The notes below the pieces were generated by a model. The model searched no databases. It saw only the letters and a list, made by a program, of their open reading frames with translations, and had not been told where the DNA came from. This document shows positions 24,686 to 33,035 of a stretch of 64,000 bases of DNA, one piece after another (positions within the stretch are counted from its first letter, which is position 1; the number at the start of each line of letters is the position of its first letter). The stretch is from Candidatus Brevundimonas phytovorans (GTDB lineage Bacteria > Pseudomonadota > Alphaproteobacteria > Caulobacterales > Caulobacteraceae): positions 2,319,001 through 2,383,000 of the forward strand of contig CP119309.1 of the NCBI GenBank assembly GCA_029203145.1. Reading direction: 5' to 3'. The translations under genes were made by a program, and so were the position numbers.

Positions 24686-25981
24686 CTAGTGCGGCGAAGC
24701 GACCGGCTCTTCGGCCTCCCGGCCTCGGGTACGGACGCAGGCGACGGCGAAGACGGTCAGCAGCAGATAGCCCGCCACCGGCACGAAGAAGCCCAGGTGG
24801 ATGTCGCCCGAGCGGTCCACCACCTGCGCCGCCAGCAGCGGCAGGATGGCCCCGCCGATGATGCCGAAGACCAGCAGGCCCGAGGTCGAGGCCGCCGGGG
24901 CGGTCGACCGCTCCAGCGTCAGGGTGAAGATGCTGGGGAACATGATGGAGTTGAAGAAGCCCACGGCCAGGGCCGCATAGGCCGCCGTCACGCCCCCCGT
25001 CTGGGTCACGATCAGGCACAGCAAGGCCGCGACCAAGGTGCACAGCGTCAGCAGCAGGCTGGCGCGCACCTTGGTCAGCAGCCAGGAACCGACGAAGCGA
25101 CCGACCATGGCGCCGCCCCAGTAGAGGGCGACCATCTTGCCCGCCGCCTCCACGGGAATGTTCAGCACAGCCGGGCCGGACAGGAAGTTGGTCAGCATAT
25201 TGCCGATGGCCACTTCCGAGCCGACGTAGATGAAGATGGCCAGGCCGCCGAACAGGGCCCAGCGCGACTTCAGCGCCGAAAAGATAGCGGCGGCGCCGAC
25301 CGGCTCGGCGGCGTCGTGGGCGGGCGCGGCGGCGTTGATCTGCTTGCGGGCGGAAAAGATGAAGGCGGCGATCAGGGCGAAGAAGGCCCCCATGCCGAGG
25401 AAGGCGATGTCGATGCTGCGCAGGGACTCGCCGCGCGTGGCCACGGTGACGACCGCGCCCGCCGCAAAGACCCCGCCGGTCAGCAGGACGTGCGCCCCCA
25501 GCCACGGCCCGACCGTGGCCCCGAGGGAGTTGAAGGCCTGAGAGAAGACCAGGCGGAAGTGCGAACTCTTCTTGGTCCCCAGTTCGGCCACCAGAGGATT
25601 GGCGGCGACCTGCAACAGGGTGACGCCCGAGGCGATGACGAACAGGGCCAGCAGGATGCCGGGGTAGAAGTCGAGGAAGGTGGCGACCGGCACGATCAGA
25701 CAGCCCAGCACCATGGTCAGAAGGGCGGCGATGATGCCCCGGCTATAGCCCAGACGCGACACCGCCGCCGCGGCCGGCAGCGAGGCCACGCCATAGGCGA
25801 TGAACCAGGAAAAGGTGGTCAGAAAGGACTCGGTATAGCTGAGGTCGAACACCCGCCGCACCGCCGCGATCAGCGGGTCGATCAGCGAGGTGGCGAAGCC
25901 CCAGGCGAAAAACAGGCTGGTGACATAGGCGAAGGCGAGGCCCGCGCCGCGCGCCGTCGTGCCGGACTGAGATTGGCTCAT
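24686..25981 (-). CDS. FucP-family sugar:proton symporter (MFS)
   Basis: A 431-residue, roughly 12-helix MFS protein. The segments FAYVTSLFFAWGFATSLIDP, SGVTLLQVAANPLVAELGTK then FRLVFSQAFNSLGATVGPWL G, and the later YVGSEVAIGNMLTNFLSGP, are hallmarks of the FHS/FucP family, which imports fucose, glucose, galactose or related sugars with protons. It is divergent from the alpha-glucosidase gene, which suggests that it takes up the sugar or oligosaccharide that enzyme hydrolyses. No LacI-type operator is recognised in the 176-base shared region. Confidence 0.9.
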   Translation of the reverse strand: MSQSQSGTTARGAGLAFAYVTSLFFAWGFATSLIDPLIAAVRRVFDLSYTESFLTTFSWFIAYGVASLPAAAAVSRLGYSRGIIAALLTMVLGCLIVPVATFLDFYPGILLALFVIASGVTLLQVAANPLVAELGTKKSSHFRLVFSQAFNSLGATVGPWLGAHVLLTGGVFAAGAVVTVATRGESLRSIDIAFLGMGAFFALIAAFIFSARKQINAAAPAHDAAEPVGAAAIFSALKSRWALFGGLAIFIYVGSEVAIGNMLTNFLSGPAVLNIPVEAAGKMVALYWGGAMVGRFVGSWLLTKVRASLLLTLCTLVAALLCLIVTQTGGVTAAYAALAVGFFNSIMFPSIFTLTLERSTAPAASTSGLLVFGIIGGAILPLLAAQVVDRSGDIHLGFFVPVAGYLLLTVFAVACVRTRGREAEEPVASPH

Positions 25982-26157
25982 GACCGCTTCCCGTAGAACC
26001 GCGTCTGGGCGCGGCGATGGAGCGACTGTCTAGGCAGGACGACGCGGCGTCCAGAGGCGGCGCCCGCCGTGCCGAAATCTTGATCCGGCGCGGGCCGCCT
26101 GCCCGACGTGAAGCATTGCCTTTTCTCATGCGCCCGACCACCGTGGCCACGACCCTC

Positions 26158-27855
26158 ATGATCATCGCCTCCGCCACGTCCGGCCCCGACGCCCATCAGG
26201 AATGGTGGCGCGGCGCCGTCGTCTATCAGGTCTATCCGCGCAGTTTCGCCGACACGACAGGCGACGGCGTCGGCGATCTGAAGGGGATCACGGCCCATCT
26301 GGATCATATTGCGTCGCTGGGCGTGGACGCGGTGTGGATCTCGCCCTTCTATCCCTCGCCGATGAAGGACTTCGGCTATGACGTGGCCGACTATTGCGAC
26401 GTCGATCCAGTCTTCGGGACCCTGGCCGATTTCGACGCCCTGCTGGCGAAAGCCCACGCTCTGGGGCTGAAGATCATCCTTGATCAGGTCTGGTCGCACA
26501 CCTCGGATCAGCATCCGTGGTTTCAGGCCAGCCGACAGGACCGCACCAATGCTTGCGCCGACTGGTACGTCTGGGCCGACGCCAAGGCCGACGGTTCGCC
26601 GCCGAACAACTGGCAGTCGGTCTTCGGCGGGCCGGGCTGGACCTGGGACGCGCGGCGCGGCCAGTATTATCAGCACAACTTCCTGCCCCAGCAGCCGCAG
26701 TTGAACGGGCGCCATCCGGCCGTGCAGGAGGCCCTGCTGGCCGTGGGCCGGTTCTGGCTGGACCGCGGCGTGGACGGCTTTCGACTGGACGCCGTCAACT
26801 TCATGATCGGCGATCCGGGCTTGCGGGATAATCCGCCCCTGCCGCCAGGCGGCAAGCGCACCCGGCCCTTTGATTTTCAGGACAAGATTCACAACCAGTC
26901 GTCCCCCGACATCCTGCCGTTTCTGGGGCGGGTGCGGGCGCTGACCGACAGCTACGAAGACCGCTTCACCGTGGCCGAGGTCGGCGGCGACCACGCCGCG
27001 CGCGAGATGAAGCAATACACCGCCGACGACCGGCGGCTGAACAGCGCCTATGGCTTTCTCTACCTCTACGCCGAGCGGCTGACGGCGGACCTGGTCAAGA
27101 CGGGCGCGGCCATGTGGCCCGACGAGCCGAATGAGGGCTGGCCCTCGTGGGCCTTCTCCAACCACGACGCGCCGCGCGCCGTGTCGCGCTGGGCCGAGGG
27201 CCGCGACGAGCGCCGACTGGCCGAGATGCTGATGCTGCTGCTGGTCTGTCTGCGCGGCAACGTCTTCGTCTACTACGGCGAGGAACTGGGTCTGCCGCAG
27301 GGCGAGGTGCCGTTCGAGCGGCTGGTCGATCCCGAGGCGGTCGCCAACTGGCCGCAGACCCTGGGCCGCGACGGCGCCCGCACCCCGATGCCGTGGAAGG
27401 CCGACGCCCCCTATGCCGGGTTTTCAACCGTCGAACCCTGGCTGCCCATCGACGCCCGCCATCCGGCGCTGGCGGCGGACGTGCAGGAGGCCGATCCGGC
27501 GTCGATGCTGCACGCCACGCGCCGCATCCTGGCCCTGCGCCGCGCCCATCCGGCGCTACGGACCGGGACGATGAGGGTGCTGACGACCGAACCCCTGCTG
27601 AGCTTCAGCCGCGAGGGCGGCGATGAAACCCTGCTGGCCGTGTTCAACCTGGGTCATGAGCCGCAGGCCTGGACGCCGCCCGAGGGCTATGTCGTTGTCG
27701 ACGCCGTCTATGTCGGTGAAGCTGGGTCCCTGCCCCCGCTGGGCGGAGTTCTGCTGCGCAAACAGATAGGCCGAATTCGCCCCGGATCACCCCCCACCGC
27801 TCATCCCGGCGGACGCCGGGATCCAGCACGAACCACAGGCGCTACGGCGAAATAG
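26158..27855 (+). CDS. GH13-family alpha-glucosidase with repeat-encoded C-terminus
   Basis: The ATG at 26158 gives 565 residues; ATG 26128 is also possible, and neither has a strong ribosome-binding site. The N-terminus WWRGAVVYQVYPRSFADTTG and the motifs DAVWISPFYPSPMKDFGYDV, nucleophile Asp in DGFRLDAVNF, acid/base Glu in FTVAEVGGD and FSNHDAPRAV define a GH13 alpha-glucosidase acting on maltose-type or other alpha-glucosides. No signal peptide is clear, so it is probably cytosolic. It is divergent from the FucP-like importer. The last 20 residues (PTAHPGGRRDPARTTGATAK) are encoded by the left arm and centre of a family-C palindromic element, so the original stop codon was apparently displaced. 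Confidence 0.9.
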   Translation: MIIASATSGPDAHQEWWRGAVVYQVYPRSFADTTGDGVGDLKGITAHLDHIASLGVDAVWISPFYPSPMKDFGYDVADYCDVDPVFGTLADFDALLAKAHALGLKIILDQVWSHTSDQHPWFQASRQDRTNACADWYVWADAKADGSPPNNWQSVFGGPGWTWDARRGQYYQHNFLPQQPQLNGRHPAVQEALLAVGRFWLDRGVDGFRLDAVNFMIGDPGLRDNPPLPPGGKRTRPFDFQDKIHNQSSPDILPFLGRVRALTDSYEDRFTVAEVGGDHAAREMKQYTADDRRLNSAYGFLYLYAERLTADLVKTGAAMWPDEPNEGWPSWAFSNHDAPRAVSRWAEGRDERRLAEMLMLLLVCLRGNVFVYYGEELGLPQGEVPFERLVDPEAVANWPQTLGRDGARTPMPWKADAPYAGFSTVEPWLPIDARHPALAADVQEADPASMLHATRRILALRRAHPALRTGTMRVLTTEPLLSFSREGGDETLLAVFNLGHEPQAWTPPEGYVVVDAVYVGEAGSLPPLGGVLLRKQIGRIRPGSPPTAHPGGRRDPARTTGATAK

Positions 27856-27918
27856 CGCCTTCCCAACACTGGGCTTGCAGCCAAAGCACTGGATCCCGGC
27901 GTCCGCCGGGATGAGCGG
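27797..27918. repeat. palindromic element, family C copy 2, overlapping the alpha-glucosidase 3' end
   Basis: A perfect 30-bp inverted repeat, 27797-27826 against 27889-27918, whose arms read CCGCTCATCCCGGCGGACGC then CGGGATCCAG. The glucosidase stop codon at 27853-27855 lies between the arms. The centre shares the GCTTTGGCTGCAA core with the copy at 22710-22819, in inverse orientation. Confidence 0.9.
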
Positions 27919-28055
27919 GATAAGGGATGGTCGCCGTGCCACGTCCATGAGAGAATTTCCGCTCACGTAGCATCGAGTCTGCGTCCAACCGTTTCAACAC
28001 AGCGACATGTTGCAGCGCACACGTTCCGCCAACGCTCGACAAACGCAAAAACTGG

Positions 28056-28185
28056 TCTAGAGCGAAATCGGTTCAGATGCCTTCGCATCTGAACCCAGAT
28101 ATTTGCTCCAGCATCTATCCTGGAGCCTGATTCACGGCGTCGGTGGAAACGCGAAGCGCTTCCACCTCAACCGACCAGGCTCTAG
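28056..28185. repeat. palindromic intergenic element, family E (TCTAG-bounded)
   Basis: Bounded by TCTAGAGC and GGCTCTAG, it contains three hairpins: GGTTCAGATGC/GCATCTGAACC (28070-28095, perfect 11-bp stem), GCTCCAG/CTGGAGC near 28105-28126, and GTGGAA/TTCCAC at 28143-28165. It occupies most of the gap between the glucosidase and dadA, ending 38 bases before dadA. The 137 bases from 27919 to 28055 hold no gene I can support. Confidence 0.75.
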
Positions 28186-28222
28186 GGAAGCGGCGCGGGG
28201 AACTTCGCGTAGGGTCAAGACC

Positions 28223-29476
28223 ATGAAGATCGCAGTCCTGGGCGCCGGCGTCATCGGGGTGACGACGGCCCACTATCTGGCCAAGGCCGGCCATGAGGTC
28301 ACGGTGATCGACCGCCAGAGCGGCCCGGCGCTGGAGACCAGCTTCGCCAACGCGGGCGAGATTTCGCCCGGCTATTCCTCGCCCTGGGCCGCGCCCGGCA
28401 TTCCGGCCAAGGCGGTCAAGTGGCTGTTCATGCGCCACGCCCCGCTGATCCTGCAGCCGCACATGAACGTGGCCACCGTGCGCTGGCTGCTGGCCCTGCT
28501 GAGGAACTGCACCTCGGCCCGCTATGCGCTGAACAAGGCGCGGATGGTGCGTCTGGCCGACTATAGCCAGGAGGTTCAGACCGCCCTGAACAGCGAGCTG
28601 GGCCTGCAATACGACCACCGCACGCAGGGCACGCTTCAGCTGTTCCGCACCCAGAAGCAGCTGGACGGCATCTACAAGGACACCGAAGTCCTGCGCCAGG
28701 GCGGCGTGCCGTTCGAGGTGCTGGATCAGGACGGCTGCGTCGCCGCCGAGCCGGGTTTGGCGGCCACGCGCGACCTGTTCGTCGGCGGCCTGCGCCTGCC
28801 GAAGGACGAGACCGGCGACTGCTTCAAATTCACCAATGCGCTGAGCGATGTGGCGACCGGGCAAGGCGTGACCTTCCTCTATGACACCGCCATCAAGGCC
28901 CTGATCACCGACAAGGGCCGGATCAGCGGCGTCGAGACCAGCCGGGGCCGGATCACCGCCGACGCCTATGTGCTCGCCCTGGGGTCCTATTCGCCGCAGA
29001 TGGTCAAGCCGCTGGGCCTGACCCTGCCGGTCTATCCGGTGAAGGGCTATTCGATCACCGCGCCCATCATCAATGAACCCGCCGCCCCCGTCTCGACCAT
29101 CATGGACGAGAGCTACAAGGTGGCCATCACCCGTCTGGGCGACCGCATCCGCGTCGGCGGCATGGCCGAGATCTCGGGCTACAACAACGTCCTGCCGGAA
29201 CCGCGCCGCAAGACGCTGGAGCATTCGGTCGGGTCATTGTTCCCCGGCGCTGGCGATCTGAAGGCGGCCAGCTACTGGTCCGGCCTGCGCCCGATGACGC
29301 CGGACGGCACGCCGGTCATCGGCGGGACCAGGTTCGACAACCTGTTCCTGAACACCGGCCACGGGACGCTCGGCTGGACCATGGCCTGCGGCTCGGCCCG
29401 CGTCATCGCCGATATCATCAGCGGCAAGACCCCGGACATCGAGACGGCGGATCTGGGGATTGCGCGGTACGGGTGA
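28223..29476 (+). CDS. dadA: D-amino acid dehydrogenase, FAD-dependent
   Basis: The ATG at 28223 gives 417 residues, the usual DadA length, beginning with the dinucleotide-binding motif KIAVLGAGVIGVTTAHYLAK. Family segments include GNVATVRW-like regions, YDHRTQGTLQLFRTQKQLDG, PVYPVKGYSITAPI and the C-terminal NTGHGTLGWTMACGSARVIA that closes the FAD site. DadA oxidatively deaminates D-amino acids, notably D-alanine, to keto acids and passes electrons to the respiratory chain. No alanine racemase gene (dadX) is adjacent. It converges with the che operon, with element B copy 2 between. Confidence 0.94.
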   Translation: MKIAVLGAGVIGVTTAHYLAKAGHEVTVIDRQSGPALETSFANAGEISPGYSSPWAAPGIPAKAVKWLFMRHAPLILQPHMNVATVRWLLALLRNCTSARYALNKARMVRLADYSQEVQTALNSELGLQYDHRTQGTLQLFRTQKQLDGIYKDTEVLRQGGVPFEVLDQDGCVAAEPGLAATRDLFVGGLRLPKDETGDCFKFTNALSDVATGQGVTFLYDTAIKALITDKGRISGVETSRGRITADAYVLALGSYSPQMVKPLGLTLPVYPVKGYSITAPIINEPAAPVSTIMDESYKVAITRLGDRIRVGGMAEISGYNNVLPEPRRKTLEHSVGSLFPGAGDLKAASYWSGLRPMTPDGTPVIGGTRFDNLFLNTGHGTLGWTMACGSARVIADIISGKTPDIETADLGIARYG

Positions 29477-29479
29477 GGA

Positions 29480-29629
29480 CTTCCTTCTCCCCTTGAGGGA
29501 GAAGGTGGCAGGCGAAGCCTGACGGATGAGGGGTGCAAAGAAATTCGTACCAAGCCTCATGTCAGATCGTCCCGCTGACACCCCTCATCCGGCCCTGCGG
29601 GCCACCTTCTCCCTCAAGGGGAGAAGGAA
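29480..29629. repeat. palindromic intergenic element, family B copy 2
   Basis: CTTCCTTCTCCCCTTGAGGG on the left and CCCTCAAGGGGAGAAGGAA on the right match the copy at 7739-7913, with inner arms GGATGAGGGGTG and CACCCCTCATCC around a different centre. It fills the convergent gap between dadA and cheE to within a few bases. Confidence 0.88.
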
Positions 29630-30088
29630 TTATGTATCCTGCCGCGTCTTGGCCGCCACCGACCGCAACCCGGCCAGCAAGGCCTCGCTGGTGGCGTCCG
29701 CCTGGCAGCCGGCGGTCAGGATCAGACGCATGGCCTGGACATGGACGGCGACCGTAGGCCAGCTCCAGGCCTTGTTGGTCTGCATCCGGTCGGCCACGTC
29801 GCACAGGCTGTAGCCGGCGTCATAGAGCGGCCCGGTGTCGAAGAAACCCGCTGTGGCGAGCAGGGCCGAGGCCAGGGCGTAAACCTGGGGCTCCGACCCC
29901 GGCGCGGCGGCGGCGACGACCAGCTCCAGCTCGGTCACGGTTCCGGCGACGGTGATCATGACATCGTCGCGGTGACGCTCCAGCCGCTCGTTGGCGCGGC
30001 GTTCGATATCGGCGACGGTGCGGCCGCCCGGTTGGGCCATCTGGCGCGCCAGGGTGGTCTTGATCTTCAGGGTGCGAGCTTCGGTCAT
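29630..30088 (-). CDS. cheE: CheE-like protein, last gene of the main che operon
   Basis: A 152-residue helical protein with no known catalytic motif. By position (directly after cheYIII) and length it corresponds to Caulobacter CheE, a poorly characterised protein encoded at the end of the main chemotaxis operon. Residues 1-45 are basic (KIKTTLARQMAQPGGRTVAD IERRANERLERHR) and the rest is hydrophobic-helical with an Ala-rich core. The ATG overlaps the cheYIII stop by four bases. The name rests mainly on synteny. Confidence 0.6.
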   Translation of the reverse strand: MTEARTLKIKTTLARQMAQPGGRTVADIERRANERLERHRDDVMITVAGTVTELELVVAAAAPGSEPQVYALASALLATAGFFDTGPLYDAGYSLCDVADRMQTNKAWSWPTVAVHVQAMRLILTAGCQADATSEALLAGLRSVAAKTRQDT

Positions 30089-30675
30089 AGCGCGACCCTC
30101 TGGGGTTTAAGCAACATGTCGATGTCGGACTGATCCATATTGGCCTCGACCGCGGCGCCGACGTGGGCGGACAGATCGTCCTGGCGACGCCCCGGAATGC
30201 CCAGCGGCGGGCCGAAGTTGCGGACGCGGCGGTCAGGGCCGACGTAGTTCTCGCTCTCGACAAACTCGCGCTCATCGCCCGCCAGCCACAGGATGCGCCG
30301 CAGCAGCACCGCGGGGGTCAGGGGCTTGGTGACGACGAAGCTGACGCCGCAGTCGCGGCCTTCCTGCACCTTGGCCTGGGAGGCGTGGCCGGTCAGCAGC
30401 ATGATGGGAATGAAGCGCAAGGGCGCCGGAGTCTCACGCCGCAGCCAGCGGGCGAAGGCGTAGCTGTCCATCGCCGGATCGGCGCAGTCGATGACGATCA
30501 GATCAACGGTTCGGTTCTGGATGATGCGCACGGCCTCGACCGCCGAGGCGCACTTGATCTGCTCCTTGACGCCGAAGCCCTGAAAGACGGAGCTGAGCAT
30601 GTCCAGCGCCTGAGCATTGTCATCGACCAGAAGGACGGTCGACTGCTCCAGATTCACCCGATCGGCCGCGCTCAT
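30085..30675 (-). CDS. CheY-like response regulator with C-terminal extension (CheYIII position)
   Basis: A 196-residue protein. Residues 12-135 are a receiver domain: acidic pair in STVLLVDDNAQALDML, phospho-acceptor Asp63 in LIVIDCADPAMDSYAF, Thr in IMLLTGHASQAKVQEG and Lys in SFVVTKPLTPAVLLRR. Residues 140-196 form an extension with ESENYVGPDRRVRNFGPPLG, a tail motif shared by a class of alphaproteobacterial receivers. It ends MLLKPQRVAL. The extra tail suggests a role other than simple motor switching. Order matches Caulobacter cheYIII, between cheU and cheE. Four-base overlap with cheE. Confidence 0.82.
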   Translation of the reverse strand: MSAADRVNLEQSTVLLVDDNAQALDMLSSVFQGFGVKEQIKCASAVEAVRIIQNRTVDLIVIDCADPAMDSYAFARWLRRETPAPLRFIPIMLLTGHASQAKVQEGRDCGVSFVVTKPLTPAVLLRRILWLAGDEREFVESENYVGPDRRVRNFGPPLGIPGRRQDDLSAHVGAAVEANMDQSDIDMLLKPQRVAL

Positions 30676-30679
30676 GGCG

Positions 30680-31042
30680 TCAGTCGAACAGCATCAGGTC
30701 GCCGCAGACCGGGGCGACGGAGGCGATGGCGGACGACGACGGCTTCACCCGAAAGGACAGCTCGCGCAGGCGGTCGGCCATCTCGGCCAGAGGCAGGGCG
30801 GCCAGGGCCGTATCCATCGGCTGATCCTCGGACAGGGCGGCGGCCAGACCGGCCAGGGCGTCGACCCGCTGGCTCAGCACGTCGAAGGCCTGCATCCGCG
30901 TCAGGAAGCCGAGGCGCTGTTCGGGCGGGGCCAGGCGCAGCAGCTCGGACACCAGGCCGCCGGCCTCGTCCACGCCCGCGCGGATGTCGTCCAGTTCGGC
31001 GGCGACCGCGCTCAACAGACCCTTGGCGTCGTATTGGCTCAT
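30680..31042 (-). CDS. cheU: CheU-position helical protein with CheZ-like D-x3-Q motif
   Basis: A 120-residue all-helical protein. Its ATG shares one base with the cheD stop (TGATG), and cheYIII follows after 4 bases, so by position it is Caulobacter-type CheU. Residues 50-62 (MQAFDVLSQRVDA) contain Asp54 and Gln58 with the D-x3-Q-R-[IV] spacing of the CheZ catalytic helix, also seen in the small protein at 22363-22704. The tail ends VAPVCGDLMLFD. CheU has no established biochemical role as far as I know; a CheY-P phosphatase activity is a hypothesis. Confidence 0.62.
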   Translation of the reverse strand: MSQYDAKGLLSAVAAELDDIRAGVDEAGGLVSELLRLAPPEQRLGFLTRMQAFDVLSQRVDALAGLAAALSEDQPMDTALAALPLAEMADRLRELSFRVKPSSSAIASVAPVCGDLMLFD

Positions 31043-31587
31043 CAGAAAAGCTCCAGCGCGCCGGAGTCCACGGGCGGCAAGGGCGGCGGCGCAGGGCGCG
31101 GGGCGACCGCGTCCGTGACCGCGCGTTGCAACGCCCGACCGGTCACCGGCCAGTAATGCAGTCGACGCCCCCCGGCGCCCCGAAGGCTGGCGCCAATGAC
31201 GGGAATCCCTTCGTCGGCCAGGAAGCGTTCGGCGAAATCGGCGTTGGATGTGCCGACGTCCTTGAGCGAGTCGAACATGCGGCCGCCGCCGAACAGCTTG
31301 GCCTCCAGACGCTCGCGGCGACCGCCGGCCTTCAGCACGTCGTTGATCAGCAGCTCCATGGCGTAGGCGCCGTAGCGGCGTCCCGCATCGGTGCCCGCGC
31401 CCGCACCCTCGGGCAGCAGGAAGTGGTTCATGCCGCCCACCTTGGCCACCGGGTCGCGCAGGCACATGGCGACACAGCTGCCGAGCACGGTCGAAAGCAC
31501 GACCGCGGGATCGGACGTCACATGATGATCGCCCTGGCCGACATGGACGCGCCTTTCGGGCGTCTGCTGATCGCCGACGCCGATCAT
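31042..31587 (-). CDS. cheD: CheD chemoreceptor glutamine deamidase
   Basis: The ATG at 31587, overlapping the cheYII stop as ATGA, gives 181 residues. The catalytic Cys is in VLSTVLGSCVAMCLRDPVAK and the His in GGMNHFLLPEGAG; the GGGRMF and NADFAERFLADEGIPVIGAS segments are also family-typical. CheD deamidates receptor glutamines and can bind CheC or CheY-type partners. The C-terminal 25 residues are Pro-rich. No CheC is encoded nearby, so the CheZ-like small proteins may supply phosphatase function instead. Confidence 0.93.
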   Translation of the reverse strand: MIGVGDQQTPERRVHVGQGDHHVTSDPAVVLSTVLGSCVAMCLRDPVAKVGGMNHFLLPEGAGAGTDAGRRYGAYAMELLINDVLKAGGRRERLEAKLFGGGRMFDSLKDVGTSNADFAERFLADEGIPVIGASLRGAGGRRLHYWPVTGRALQRAVTDAVAPRPAPPPLPPVDSGALELF

Positions 31588-31973
31588 GTCAGGGGGCCGA
31601 AGACGCCTTCCAGCTTCTCTTTCAGCTGGGCGGTCGTGAAGGGTTTGACCAGGTAGTTGTTCACGCCGAACTGCACCGCGCGCTGCACCAGTTCGCGGTC
31701 GGCGCGGCCGGTCAGCATGATGAAGGCGGTCTTTGAGGTCGGCGGATGGGCGCGGATGGCGCGCAGCAGGCCCAGACCGTCCAGGTTCGGCATGTTGAAG
31801 TCGGAAATGACCAGATGCACCGGCTTGGTGATGATCGAGCGCAGGGCCAGCTCGCCGTCGGCGGCTTCGGAGATTTCGCGCACGCCGATCTGTTGCAGGC
31901 TGTTGCGGATCAGGGAACGCATGGTCAGTTGGTCGTCGACGACCAGAACATTGAGGGCGGAAGCGGCGGGCAT
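31584..31973 (-). CDS. cheY: CheY response regulator (CheYII position)
   Basis: A 129-residue receiver. Acidic pair in LNVLVVDDQLTMRSLIRN, phospho-acceptor Asp58 in LVISDFNMPNLDGLGL, Thr in IMLTGRADRELVQ, Lys in NNYLVKPFTTAQLKEK. It probably binds the flagellar switch. It follows cheB by 9 bases with GTAAGGA as ribosome-binding site and overlaps cheD. It is closest in sequence to the CheY at 21972-22358, with the same length and the same ending VNNY. Confidence 0.94.
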   Translation of the reverse strand: MPAASALNVLVVDDQLTMRSLIRNSLQQIGVREISEAADGELALRSIITKPVHLVISDFNMPNLDGLGLLRAIRAHPPTSKTAFIMLTGRADRELVQRAVQFGVNNYLVKPFTTAQLKEKLEGVFGPLT

Positions 31974-31982
31974 AGGCAGTCC

Positions 31983-33035
31983 TTACGCAACAGGCTTTGA
32001 GGCGGCCGCACCGGCGGCGCACAGATCGAGAATGGCGGAGGCGAGACGGGGCAGAGACAGCTGGCGCTCCACGGCGCCCAGCTCGAAGGCGGCGCGCGGC
32101 ATGCCGTAGACGACGCAGCTGGCCTCATCCTGGCCCAGGGTGCGGGCGCCGGCCTGACGCATGGCCAAGAGGCCCTTGGCCCCGTCCTTGCCCATTCCCG
32201 TCAGGATGACCCCGGTCATCGGCCGGCCCAGGCGGGCCACCGAGTTGAACAGAACGTCCACCGACGGACGGTGGCCGTTGACCACATCGGCGGCGACCAG
32301 ACGGCAACGGCCGCCCGACACCTCCAGATGGGTCTCGCCGCCCGGGGCGATATAGACGTGGCCCGGCATCAGGGGGGCGCCGTCCACGGCCTCGGTGACG
32401 GTGGCGCCCGAGGCCTTGTCCAGGCGGGCGGCAAAGCTCTTGGTGAAGGTGGCGGGCATGTGCTGCGTCACCACCGTCGCCGGGCCATTGGCCGGGAAGG
32501 CCGACAGGATATTCAGCAGGGCTTCGACCCCGCCGGTCGAGGCGCCGATGGCCAGAATATGGTTGGGGTCGGCGCGATAGGCGCCGTCCACGGCGCGCGT
32601 CTGGCGCGGCTCCAGCGGGCGAACGCGCGACCGGGCGGCGATCTTCACCTTCTCGGCCAGGTCGCCGAAGGCTTCCTGAGCCGAGACGCCGGGGGCGGGC
32701 TTGGCCACCGCGTCCACGGCGCCGATCTCCAGCGCGGCCAGGGTGACGTCGGTGCCGGCCTGGGTCAGGGTCGAGACCATGACCACGGGCATGGGCCGCA
32801 GGCGCATGATCTTCTCGAGGAATTCCAGCCCGTTCATATTGGGCATCTCGACGTCGAGGGTGATGACGTCGGGGTTCAGCTCCTTGATCGCGGCGCGGGC
32901 CTCCAGCGGATCGGCCGCCGTGCCGACGACCGAGATGTCCGGGTCGCGGCGCAGGACGGCGCTGATCAGGCTGCGCATGGTGGCGCTGTCATCGACGATC
33001 AGAACGCGCACGGGGTTTTGGGCAGGATGGCTCAT
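31983..33035 (-). CDS. cheB: CheB chemotaxis methylesterase/deamidase, main che operon
   Basis: The ATG at 33035, overlapping the cheR stop by four bases, gives 350 residues. The receiver has VRVLIVDDSATMRSLI and phospho-acceptor Asp61 in VITLDVEMPNMNGLEF; the esterase domain has Ser in LAIGASTGGVEALLNI, His in VTQHMPATFTKSFAARL and Asp in LTGMGKDGAKGL. It likely acts on the downstream-named McpA of the same operon, whose C-terminal pentapeptide could dock CheB and CheR. Confidence 0.96.
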   Translation of the reverse strand: MSHPAQNPVRVLIVDDSATMRSLISAVLRRDPDISVVGTAADPLEARAAIKELNPDVITLDVEMPNMNGLEFLEKIMRLRPMPVVMVSTLTQAGTDVTLAALEIGAVDAVAKPAPGVSAQEAFGDLAEKVKIAARSRVRPLEPRQTRAVDGAYRADPNHILAIGASTGGVEALLNILSAFPANGPATVVTQHMPATFTKSFAARLDKASGATVTEAVDGAPLMPGHVYIAPGGETHLEVSGGRCRLVAADVVNGHRPSVDVLFNSVARLGRPMTGVILTGMGKDGAKGLLAMRQAGARTLGQDEASCVVYGMPRAAFELGAVERQLSLPRLASAILDLCAAGAAASKPVA

